A stretch of 64,000 nt of DNA from Microcebus murinus (lineage: Eukaryota > Chordata > Mammalia > Primates > Cheirogaleidae): assembly GCF_040939455.1 (NCBI RefSeq), contig NC_134109.1:30645501-30709500 (forward strand). Direction: 5' to 3'. A model generated the notes under the pieces. The model made no database searches, was not told the DNA's origin, and saw only the letters and a program-made list of their open reading frames with translations. The stretch's first letter is position 1, and each line of letters begins with the position of its first letter. Shown piece after piece: positions 52,163 through 61,500 of the stretch. The position numbers were made by a program, and so were the translations under genes.

Positions 52163-52559
52163 TGTTGGACCTTGAAGGGAGGCGACCCCCCAAGAAGACC
52201 CGGAGACCAGAACTTGCTGCAAAAGGCAAGAGGCTTTATTTTCCAGTGCAGCGCAGGGGCGAACAGCCCTATCAAGAGACTGCCGCCCCGACCTTTTTTT
52301 TCCTTAGGATTTTATAGGCAGAAACCACACTCAGGTGGCTAGGGATCACAGGGTGGGGGGAAATTTCATGGGCTTTGACCTTGCACAAACATGTACCAGA
52401 TGGGCTAATATCTGGAACTTCTAATCTTGGTCAATATATTTCAAGGACTAACAGCAAGCCATTTTCAGGAAGTTACAGAGTGGCGCCGGCGGGGGAGGGA
52501 GTAGGGTTGAGCGAGCGGAGTTTACAGAAGCAGAACGGCGGGTTAGATTTTTCTCCACA
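52163..52559 (-). repeat. Provirus 3' LTR (397 bp)
   Basis: Begins TGTTGG and ends CTCCACA on the + strand. On the coding (minus) strand it has TATAAAA (52316-52310), then AATAAA (52240-52235) about 70 bases on, giving U3-R-U5 order. Eight differences from the other LTR, seven of them transitions. Confidence 0.96.
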
Positions 52560-52583
52560 TTCCCCCCTTTTTCTTTTTGAGAG
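52560..52583 (-). promoter_or_regulatory. Polypurine tract (plus-strand primer site)
   Basis: On the minus strand the sequence AAAAAGAAAAAGGGGGGAA lies immediately before the TG of the 3' LTR, as required for initiating plus-strand DNA synthesis. Confidence 0.93.
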
Positions 52584-52589
52584 TTTTAA

Positions 52590-53015
52590 TCTTAAAACTA
52601 TAGGTAAACCCTGTTTCGTACCGATCACACTGGGTTGGCTCATGACCGTACCTGTCTTTGGGGCAGACGTAAAAAGGGACCTGTTTTAAGTGTCGCTCAG
52701 CTACTGGGCGTCCGTGCACTCTTGCCGGGGAACGCTTAGAGCGTTTTTTTATGCAGAACCCATTCCACCCTGCTCCCACAAATACACAAATGTCAGGGGT
52801 CAAAACGGGCCACCAGGTGCGGGGGGGGGGGCTATGGTAGCGTTGGTTTGCCATAGCGTTCTTCGCAAGGCAGGGGAGGTTACCTTCCAAGTCAGCTTCT
52901 TAGGTACATGTGGGGTGCTACTTATCAGCAGCAGGTTCGGTATGAGGCAGGCGATGGCGAATGCAAAGCTTGAGGGGGTTGTCAGTCTTTTCCACAACCC
53001 AGTCATCATTGTCAT
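52590..53015 (-). pseudogene. env: Retroviral env remnant (SU N-terminus only)
   Basis: Starts at the minus-strand ATG near 53015, overlapping the end of integrase (stop at 52918) in a different frame, as in gammaretroviruses. A hydrophobic signal-like segment (about 52935-52985) is followed by a TWKV-type start of the surface subunit. A run of 11 G/C bases at 52821-52831 shifts the frame. SU-like pieces follow (WWPVLTPD, FYVCP, CDRYETGF). The reading then jumps directly to the polypurine tract. The rest of SU and all of TM (fusion peptide, membrane anchor) are missing, so no envelope can be made. Confidence 0.75.
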
Positions 53016-54060
53016 TTAGGCAAGTTGCCCGTTTGGCATGAGAGGCGTGTATCCAGGATGCGATGCCGTCTACCTTGATAGCTGTTGGGGTCCTTAGCAG
53101 CACCAGGTGTGGTCCTTTCCACTTTGGCTCGAGATTGGCAGCTCGGTGTCGCCGAACGTAAACGAGATCACCGACCTGGAACGGGTGTGGCACTCGCACT
53201 TCTCCGGGCTTGTAGAGGGCGGCCAAAGGTGCCCAGACTTCCCTGTGAACGACTTCAAGGGCTTTCAACCTAGCAAGTAGGGAATGAGGAGCATTAACAT
53301 CAGCCGGCATAGACCACGGGTCAGCCATGAGGGGTGGGGGAGCCCCGAACAGAACCTCAAACGGGGTCACCCCCAGGGGGCCAGGCGTGTTCTGAACTCG
53401 AAAGAGGGCGAAGGGAAGGAGCACTGTCCAGTCTGTTATGCCAGTCTCTAAGGATAATTTAGTCATAGCCTCTTTTAAAGTTCTATTCATTCTTTCTACC
53501 TGACCTGAGCTTTGGGGCCTATAAGCACAATGTAATTTCCAATCCGCCCCAAGTATCTTGGCCATTCCCTGACTTACCTGTGCAATGAAAGCTGGGCCGT
53601 TATCAGATCCAATTACCTTAGGGATTCCGAACCTGGGGAAGATGTCTTCCGGGGACTCGTTTGGCCACCACTGTTGCTGTCTCCTTCTTTGTGGGGAAAG
53701 CCTCTACCCATCCTGAAAAGGTGTCTATAAAAACTAGAAGATATTTGTATCCATACCGGGTTGGTTTTACTTTTGTGAAATCTATCTCCCAATTGTCCCC
53801 AGGATGCTCTCCCCTTAGGCGCCGCCCGGGGCTAGCCTGGGATGGGTGAGAGTTTACTAGTTGACAAGCTTTACATTGGTGAACTACTTCCTCAGTTAAG
53901 CGACTGAGTCCCTGGATGTGGTATTTTGTAGACTGGCAATTGGAGCGTAGATGCTTTGCTCCTAAATGAGTAAGACGATGCAATTGCTTTAAGTATGCCT
54001 GAGTGGCTTTTTTGGGCAGGACAATTTTTCCCTCTCTAGTCTTCCAGATCCCTTGCTCAT
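52918..54060 (-). pseudogene. pol: Retroviral pol remnant: integrase, frameshifted
   Basis: Two minus-strand frames, 53983-53618 and 53565-52918, together cover most of a gammaretroviral integrase, which joins viral DNA to host DNA. The N-terminal zinc region has HRLTHLGAKH and CKAC. The catalytic Asp in EIDFT, the second Asp in SDNGPAF and the Glu in GQVERMN are all visible. A C-terminal domain follows ([10 protein letters not shown].. and [10 protein letters not shown]). A frameshift near 53620-53650 separates the first and second catalytic Asp. The upstream end meets truncated RT at a deletion junction near 54090-54105. Confidence 0.9.
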
Positions 54061-54104
54061 CTTTAGAGAACTTGGCAGGTTTTTTTGTCAGGCTCTCCTC
54101 CTCT

Positions 54105-54209
54105 TCTGAGGAGTAGTGGGGGAATGCGTAGGCCTTCCCAGGCTTCTCTTGCCATGGGATATTGTCGTACCGCGACTGGAGTGGCAGCAGATTTGAGTTC
54201 TACTACTAC
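54105..54209 (-). pseudogene. pol: Retroviral pol remnant: RT N-terminal fragment
   Basis: Short minus-strand stretch with VRQYPMAREA, the start of the RT fingers domain. It stops near 54105 where the sequence passes into the integrase region. The polymerase active site, connection and RNase H are deleted. Upstream it is interrupted by the solo LTR; the two sides are in register if the 484-bp insertion plus duplication is discounted. Confidence 0.8.
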
Positions 54210-54689
54210 TGTTAGGGGCGGCTTCCTGCCCCCCGCCAGGCAGACGAACAAAGACACCAAGGATGCAATCACTCAAGAGGAGCTTTATTTTCTGGCTAGC
54301 CAGGGTCCAGGCCCTAGAGTGCCAGCGCAGTGGTCACTCTTACAGGCAAGGACCCTGACCAAAGCTGGGGCTCCCCTTTTATCCCCCCTCCCTCTTGAAC
54401 ACCCGTGCTGCACAAGCTGATTGTGCGTGTTAGTCTTTAAAATGATTGGTGGACTGGTAGCCCGCCGGCGGCAAAGGGGGCTTTCTCCCTTATCTGGCAC
54501 CGTACCTATGCGTCTAGCTGCAAGCAAGCGATTCTCAGAAGCAGAAATATGCGTTTAGCCGATAACTCTACCTTTGGGCCCCAAGCTAGCAGTTTCCAGA
54601 AGCCGATTACTCCTCCCCTGGGCCTATTTTCTGTTATCCGGGCTCACACAAGTGAGCCAGCAGCTTTGGGCTGCAACCAGGCCCTTACA
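54210..54689 (-). mobile_element. Solo LTR (480 bp) of a second ERV nested in the provirus
   Basis: TG...CA ends (TGTTAGGGGC at left, GGGCCCTTACA-type end at right) and a perfect 4-bp duplication CTAC at 54206-54209 and 54690-54693. On the minus strand it has GATAAAA (54383-54377) and AATAAAG (about 54290-54283) in promoter/poly(A) order. Sequence and length differ from the 397-bp host LTR, so it is another family. It landed at the protease-RT boundary after the host provirus integrated. Confidence 0.9.
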
Positions 54690-54693
54690 CTAC

Positions 54694-54973
54694 CAGGGGT
54701 TGGTTGTGGGCTAGACCCATCCCCGCGGTTTCCGCCCATGCTTCAGGATACTGTTGGAGCCACTCACGGTCTATATTGCTGGTTTTTTTTTTTTTTAGTG
54801 CTGGCCTCAAACAACCGGTGCTCATCCACTGCCCCCTTGTGCTGGGTGAGAGTCGGTCCCTTGGGAGTAAAAGTAATTTGGGCTCCCGTATTTACCAGGA
54901 AGTTGATGGGCTTCCCCTCCACTTTAAGGGTTATCCTGGGCTTGGGGAGGGGGTCCGAGTCCCGACTATCTCA
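54694..54973 (-). pseudogene. pro: Retroviral protease remnant with altered active site, plus RT lead-in
   Basis: Minus strand, same frame as nucleocapsid. It lies just after an in-frame TGA (54973-54971), the usual gammaretroviral gag-pro arrangement where readthrough makes Gag-Pol. The segment PRITLKVEG leads to LVNTGAQ. The aspartic protease motif should be D-T/S-G, so codon 54892-54890 now encodes Asn in place of the catalytic Asp. A 13-A run (54784-54796) shifts the frame before an RT lead-in with YPEAWAETAGMGLA. Confidence 0.85.
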
Positions 54974-55000
54974 CTCACTGTCCTCTTGGAGGGCCAGTAC

Positions 55001-56506
55001 TCAGTTCTGTACTTTATTTTGTAGCTTAGGACAGTCTTTTTTCCAATGTCCATCTTCCTTGCAAAAAGCACATTGAGTTGGCCTCAACGGTGGCCTAGTA
55101 CTCGAGTTCCCCGGCTTTTTATTCTTATGCACTGGCGCTGGCCTATTATCACCTACAGCTGCGGCCAAGATACGTGTTAATCTTTTTTCCTGTCTTTCTC
55201 CCTCTCATCTTCCCTGGCTTCTCTCTCTCTCTCTCTCCTCTGCTCCTTCTCCTCTTCGGTTTCCCTTTTATGATATACTTTCTCTGCTTCTTTAACTAAC
55301 TCTAGTAGAGTGAAATCCTGCAACCCCTCCAACCTCTGAAGCTTCTTTTTAATGTCTAGGGCCAACTGGCCTATGAAGGCCGTGGCTACCGAGGCCCTTT
55401 GTCCTTCAGAGGTTGGGTCGAAGGGGGTATACCGTCTGAATGCCTCCATCAGTCTTTCAGGGAAGACGGACGGGGGCTCAGTTGGTCCTTCAAGGACTTC
55501 TCTTACCTTAGCCAAATTGGTGGGGCGTTGTGCCGCCCCTCTGAGGCCTGCCACTAGAGTCTGGCAATAGACGGCCAGTCGCTCCCTACCTTCTGCCGTA
55601 TTGAAGTCCCAGCCAGGCCGAGTCATAGGAAAAGCGGCATCTATCAAGGGAGGGAGCTGAGTAGGGCGTCCATCAGGTCCGGGAACATTCTTCCGTGCTT
55701 CCAAGATGATTCCTTCCCGTTCCTCTGTGGTGAAAAGGGTCTGGAGCAACTGCTGACAGTCGTCCCAAGTGGGCTGGTGGGAAAACATTAGAGACTCGAC
55801 CAGCCCAGTCAGACGCTGGGGGTCTTCAGAGAAAGGTGGGTGGTTGGTTTTCCAATTGTAGAGGTCTGCTGTGGAAAAGGGCCAATATTGGAGGGGCTGA
55901 AGGGGGGCTGCATCGTCACCCTCCCCGGAACTATGGTTGGGAATCGGCACAGGACGAAGGGGACAAGCCACAGTGGAATCTGGAGACGGAGGAAAACCCC
56001 TCCTGCTCCTGGTGCCTTGAGCTGGTCCCCCAGCCAAGGGGGCTGAGGGTTGGGCGCGCCCTGATCGTGAAGGGGCGACCTGTGGAAGAGGGGGGTAAGG
56101 TGGGGGAGAATCAAGGAGGAGGGAATCAGCCTGCGGGTCAGTCAATGGCTGAGACTGCCAGGCTGGATCCAACGTCGTCTGGGCCACCAGGGCCAGAGGG
56201 GAAACCCGCAGTCTTGCCCAAGGGGGGGTGGTTCTGGGCGAGATCTTGCCACACAACAATGTAGGGGCCCTGATTCGGGTGTCCTTGGGGGTGTGGCGCA
56301 AAGATTCTTTTCTTCACTGCAAAAATAATAGACAGGTTAAAGGTTCCTTCTGAGGGCCAGCCTACACCAAAAGAGGGCCACTCAGAGGTGCAAAACGTCT
56401 GCCAGGGGCCTTTGCGAATGATGACGGACAGGTCGTGGGCCCGCTCCTGGACATCTTTCCAATGTGCTAGAGTGAGGGAGAGAGGAGTACTCTTCCCCTG
56501 TCCCAT
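55001..56506 (-). pseudogene. gag: Retroviral gag, frameshifted
   Basis: Gag builds the viral core. ATG at 56506: [19 protein letters not shown] gives a myristoylation Gly2 and a gammaretroviral matrix. A 7-G/C run at 56222-56228 shifts the frame. The next open frame (56301-55177) holds a p12-like Pro-rich region with the late motif PPPY (about 56094-56105), then capsid with a major-homology-like [20 protein letters not shown], and the charged Arg/Glu helix ([10 protein letters not shown]). A second frameshift in an A-run (55183-55188) precedes nucleocapsid with one CCHC knuckle, CAFCKEDGHWKKDC (55072-55031). A TGA at 55003-55001 ends the domain early. Confidence 0.92.
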
Positions 56507-56731
56507 GGTGCCTGGATAAGTGAAAAAGAGTATTAGAGAGAAAAGGACAACAATACAAAGGGTAGACAAATACCGTGACTGTGGACTCCTGCAAAAAATG
56601 GACAAGGTGGACAAAGGACGATATCTAACGATCCTGCAATTACTTGCAGGTTCACAACTGGGATCAACCAAATTTACTTGGTTGTGCCCGATCCCCGGAG
56701 CGTCCTCCAGGGTGACAGTTTTTCTGGCCAA
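56507..56731 (-). CDS. In-frame N-terminal leader upstream of gag, glyco-Gag-like
   Basis: The gag frame stays open 75 codons upstream of the gag ATG, from an ATG at 56731. The first 50 residues are polar. Residues about 55-71 form a strongly hydrophobic segment ([16 protein letters not shown]), and only four residues separate it from the matrix start. In several gammaretroviruses an alternative upstream start makes a type II membrane form of Gag (glycosylated Gag) with this layout. It sits between the primer site and gag where such leaders occur. The start codon is uncertain (non-AUG starts are used in relatives). The downstream gag frameshifts mean no full glyco-Gag could be made here. Confidence 0.7.
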
Positions 56732-56921
56732 GAACCCTATCTTGGTCCAGAGGAACTTCCTCCTTACGGAGTTAGTACCCTGTCGTCTTCAATTTCCAAC
56801 TTAGAATCAACTATGTACGCACGAGTAACAGAGAGACAGAGAGACAAACAGACAAAAACGACTCCGGAGTCTGTCTACCTCCAAGTCTGGTGTCGCCGGT
56901 CCTTGAGGGGTCGCTCCTCAG

Positions 56922-56939
56922 ATCCTGGACGAGCCTCCA
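56922..56939 (-). promoter_or_regulatory. Primer binding site, tRNA-Pro-like
   Basis: 18 nt read on the minus strand as TGGAGGCTCGTCCAGGAT, two bases from the 5' LTR. It matches the proline tRNA primer site used by many gammaretroviruses at 16 of 18 positions; both differences are G to A. Confidence 0.85.
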
Positions 56940-56941
56940 AA

Positions 56942-57338
56942 TGTTGGGCCTTGAAGGGAAGCGACCCCCCAAGAAGACCCGGAGACCAGAACTTGCTGCA
57001 AAAGGCAAGAGGCTTTATTTTCCAGCGCAGCGCAGGGGCGAACAGCCCTATCAAGAGACTGCCGCCCCGACCTTTTTTTTCCTTAGGATTTTATAGGCAG
57101 AAACCACACGCAGGTGGCTAGGGATTACAGGGTGGGGGGAAATTTCATGGGCTTTGACCTTGCACAAACATGTACCAGATGGGCTAATATCTGGAACTTC
57201 TAATCTTGGTCAATATATTTCAAGGACTAACAGCAAGCCGTTTTCGGGAAGTTACAGAGTGGCGCCGGCGGGGGAGGGAGTAGGGTTGAGCGAGCGGAGT
57301 TTACAGAAGCAGAACGGTGGGTTAGATTTTTCTCCACA
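56942..57338 (-). repeat. Provirus 5' LTR (397 bp)
   Basis: Same length and ends as the 3' LTR. On the minus strand TATAAAA is at 57095-57089 and AATAAA at 57019-57014. This LTR would have driven the proviral transcript. Confidence 0.96.
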
Positions 57339-58458
57339 GAGGTAGAAGGGGATTGGTAAATTCACATACAGTGGGTACAGTGCACACTATCTGAGGGATG
57401 GGCACAATTATAACTTTCACTCAAATGGTAGGAGACCAATTTAAATAACCAAAACTTTTGTATCCTGGTAATATTCTGAAATTGAAAAAATCCCCCCCAA
57501 AAGGAGAGAAATCCCCAGGCCATTTTCAATAGAGGTTGTACCAATTTACATTCCCACCAACAGTGTTTAATTGTTCCCTCTTCCCAGCATTTGTGCCAAC
57601 ATCTATATTTTTGTTTTTAATAATAACCATTCTGATGGAGTAAGGTGTTATCTCATTGTGGTTTTAATTTATATTTCTCTGATGATTAGTGATGTTGAGT
57701 ATTTTTTTCATATGTTTCTTAGGCATTGTATATCTTTTGAAAAATGCCTGCTCATGTGATTTGCCTGCTTTTTAACGGTTTTTTTTTTCTTGCTGATTTA
57801 TTCAAGTTCCTTATAGATTCTGGATATAGTCCTTTGGATGTATAGTTTGGAGTTATTTTCTCCCATTTGTCAGTTGTCTACTTACTTTTCTGATTATTTG
57901 TTTTGCTATGCAGAAGCTTATTAATTTATTAAAGTCCTGTTTGTCTGTGTTTGTTTATGTTGCATTTACTCTTGGAGTCCTAGTCATATATTCCTTTTCT
58001 AGATCAATGTCTAGAAGAGTTTTTCTAAGTTTCCTTCTAGGATTTTTATGGTTTCAGGTCTTGCATTTAAGTCTTTAATGCATCTTGAGTTAATTTTTGT
58101 GTATAGTGAGAGATAGAGATCCAGTTTCATTCTTCTGCATGTGGCCCTCTAATTTCCCCAGCACCATTTATTGAATATGGTATTCTTTTCCCAGTGTATG
58201 TTTTTGTCTGATTTGTCAAAGATCAGTTGGATTTAGGTATTTGGCTTTATTTCTGGGTTCTCTATTTTGTTCCATTGGCTTGTGTCTCTACTTTGATACC
58301 AGTACCATGCTGTTCTGGTTACTTTAGTATAATTTGAAGATGGGTGGTGTGATGTTTCCAGATTTGTTCTTTTTGCTCAGGATTACTTTGGCTGTTTGGG
58401 CTCCTTTTGGTTCCATGTGAGCTTTAGAATTGTTTTTTTCTAATTCTGCAAACAACGA

Positions 58459-58550
58459 CATTTTTTTGTGTGTGAGAACTTCAGTTAATTTTATTGGAAT
58501 AAATCATATTTTAAAGAGACTATCTTTGTGACAGAACTCAAGGCAAACAT
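58459..58550 (-). pseudogene. Short retrocopy-like insert in L1 ORF2
   Basis: About 90 bases foreign to the surrounding L1. On the minus strand it has an AATAAA (reverse complement of TTTTATTGG at about 58480) followed 15-20 bases later by an A-run, the look of a 5'-truncated mRNA 3' end copied by L1. The source gene was not identified. Confidence 0.45.
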
Positions 58551-61500
58551 ATTTTATTTTATTTTTTGATAGGAATTACATTGAATCTGTACATTGTTGA
58601 AGGCAGTATGGTCATTGACATTATTGGCTCTTCCAATCTGTTAGCATGGGATGTTTCTCCATTTGTTTGTGTCATGTACAGTTATTTTATCAGTGTTTTG
58701 TAGTTCTCCTTGTAGAGATATTTCACCTGCTTGGTTAAGTATATTTCTAGGTATTTTATTTTCTTTGCAGCTATTGCAGATGGTAGTGAGCACTTGATTT
58801 GGTTCTCAGCTTGGTCTTTATTGGCATATATCAGTGCTACAGGTTTGTATACATTGATTTTGTAACCTGAGACTTTACTGAATTTATTTATCGATTCTAA
58901 GAGTCTTTTGGAGGAGTCTTTAGGATTTTTCTAGGCGTATGATCATATTGTTGGCAAGCAGGGAGATTTTGACCTTTTTTCCCATTTGAATGCCCTTTAT
59001 TTCTTCTTTTGTCTGATTGCTCTGGTGAGGACTTCCAGTACTATGTTGAATAGAAGTGGTGATAATGGGCATCTTTATCTTGTCCAGTTCTGTGGGGAAT
59101 GCTGTCAACTTTTCCTCAGTTAGCATGATGTTGACTGTGAGTGTCATGTGTTGCTTTTATTATTTTGAGACATGTTCTTTCTGTGCTTAGTTTGTTGAGG
59201 GTTTTTATCATAAAAAGGTGCTGGATTTTATTGAATGCTTTTTCTGCATCCATTGAGATGATCATATGGTTTTAATTCTGTTTCTGTGGTAATCACATTT
59301 ATCTGCATATGTTGCACCATATTTACTTCCCTGGGATGAAACCCACTTGATTATGGTGAATTATCTTTCTGATGTGCTATTGGATTTGGTTTTCAAGTGT
59401 TTTTTGAGAATTTTTGCTTATATATTGATGCGGGATATTGGTCTGTAGTTTTCTTTTTTTGGTGTGTCCTTTCCTGACTTTGGTATCAGGGAGATACTGG
59501 CTTTGTAGAATGAGTTAGGGAGGATTCTGTCATAGGATAGTTATCAGTTCTTCTTTTTAGTTCTGATAGAACTTAGCTGTGAAACCATCTGGTCCTGGAT
59601 TTTCATTGTTGTTTTTGGAAGATTTTTTATTACTGATTCAATTTCACTACTCATTATTGGTCTGTTCAGTATTTCTATTTTTTCCTTATTCAAGCTTGAG
59701 AGTTTATGTTTTTCTAAAATTTACACTTTTCTTTTAGATTTTCTAGTTTGTAATCACAGAGGTGTCCACAGTAATTTCAGATAATCTTTCATATTTTTGT
59801 GGTATCAGTTGTAATGTCTTCTTTTCATATCTGAATGAGCTTATTTGAATCCTTTCTTTTCTAGTCCTGGTTAATCTAGAAGTGATCTATTGATTTAGTT
59901 TATCTTTTCAAGAACCAACTTTTGTTTTATTGATCCTTTGTAATTTTTTGTTTGTTTCCATTTCATTTGGTTTTACTCTGATCTTTGTTATTTCTTTTCT
60001 TCTGCTAACTTTGGGTTTGGTTTGTTCTAGTGCCTTGTGGTATGATATTAGGTTGTTAATTTGTGATATTTCTGTCTTTTTTATGTAGGTATTTAGTGCT
60101 ATGAACTTCCCTCTTAGCACTGCTTTTCCTGTGTCTTTGAGATTTTGGAAGCTTGTGTCACTTTTGTCATTCAATTCAATACATTTTTTCATTTCCATCT
60201 TGATTTCATCACTGATAGTTCAGCCATAGTTTGTTTAATTTCCATGTGTTTGTGTAGTTTTGAGAGTTCTTCTTGGAATTGATTTCCAGTTTTATTCTAG
60301 TGTAGTCTGAGAGGGTACATGGTGTCATTTCGATTTTTAAAAAATTTCTGAGAGTTTTTTTGTGGGCTAACATATGATCAATCTTGGAAAATGTCCCATG
60401 TGCTGATGAGAAGAATATATATTTTGCAGTTTGGGAATAAAATGTTCTGTGAATGTTTGTTGGGTTCATTTGTTCTAGATCCCCATGTGAGTCTTGTTTT
60501 TTGTTCATTTTCTTCCTCAATGATCTGTCTAGTTCTATCAGAAGTTCCCAACCATTATGATGTTTGTGTTTATTTCTTTTCTTAAGTGTTGTAGTATTTG
60601 TTTTATGAATCTGGCTGCTCCTGTGTTAGGTACATATATGTTTAGGATTGTTATATCTTTTTGTTGAATCAATCCCTTTATCATTATATAATAGCCATCT
60701 TCACCTTTTTTTTTTTTTTTTTTACTGTTGTTGATTTAAATCTGTTTTATCTGATATGAGAATAGCTACTCCTGTTCACTTTTAGCTTCTATTTGCATGG
60801 AATATTTTTTCCCACCCTTTTACCTAAGTCTATGAGAATCTTTATGAGTTTAATGGATTTCCTTGAGACAGCATATATTTTGGGTGTGTTTATAATCCAT
60901 TCCACCAATCTGTATCTTTTAAGTGGGGCATTTTGACTGTTTACATTCAATGTTAACATTGATATAGGAAATACTGTACAATTCATCATGTTGAATGCTA
61001 CCTAGTTGCATTGCTTTCTCCCTTGTGTTTCTGGTTTATAAGAGCTGTGAGTTTTCACTTTTGGTTGTTTTTACATTGTAGAGTATCAATTGTTTTGTTC
61101 AATGTATCTTGTACTTTTAAAGATTTCTTCTGGGGCATGTCTATTGGTGACAAATTCCCTTAGTGTTTCCTTCTCTGGGAAAGACTTCATTTCTTCTTCA
61201 TTTATGAAGATCAGTTTTGCACGATATAGAATTCTTAAATGACAGTTATTTTGTTTAAGAAGACTGAAGACAGTACCTCATTCCCTCTGGTTTGTGAAAA
61301 GTCTTCTGTTAGTCTTATGGGTTTTCCTTTATAACTTACTTGATTTTTTTCACCTGGCTGCTTGTAGGATTTTCTCCTTTACTTTGACTTTGGCCAGTCT
61401 GATGACTATGTGCCTTGGAGATATCCTGTTTGTCTTCCAGGAGTTCAATGACCTTTTTGTATCTGGATATCTAAATCTCTATCAAGACTAGGGAAATTTT

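Larger units (their letters stand above)
52163..57338 (-). mobile_element. Defective gammaretroviral provirus (ERV), 5.18 kb with nested solo LTR
   Basis: Two 397-bp LTRs with TG...CA ends, flanked by the perfect 4-bp duplication GAGG (52159-52162 and 57339-57342). It reads on the minus strand. The order is 5'LTR, primer binding site, leader, gag, protease, RT start, (foreign solo LTR), integrase, env start, polypurine tract, 3'LTR. Gag layout, same-frame protease after a stop, integrase and env overlap are those of gammaretroviruses. Multiple frameshifts, stops and large deletions (RT/RNase H and most of env) make it non-coding for virus. It inserted into an L1 3'UTR. LTR divergence (8/397, about 2%) points to a fairly recent, probably lineage-specific insertion. 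Confidence 0.95.

Noticed and set aside
53085..53273. Possible antisense gene in the integrase region
   Set aside because: Short, without a domain, and opposite to clear integrase coding sequence.
55836..56264. 142-codon + strand frame within gag, and other + strand frames at 52375-57345
   Set aside because: They are antisense shadows of the minus-strand retroviral genes and LTRs.
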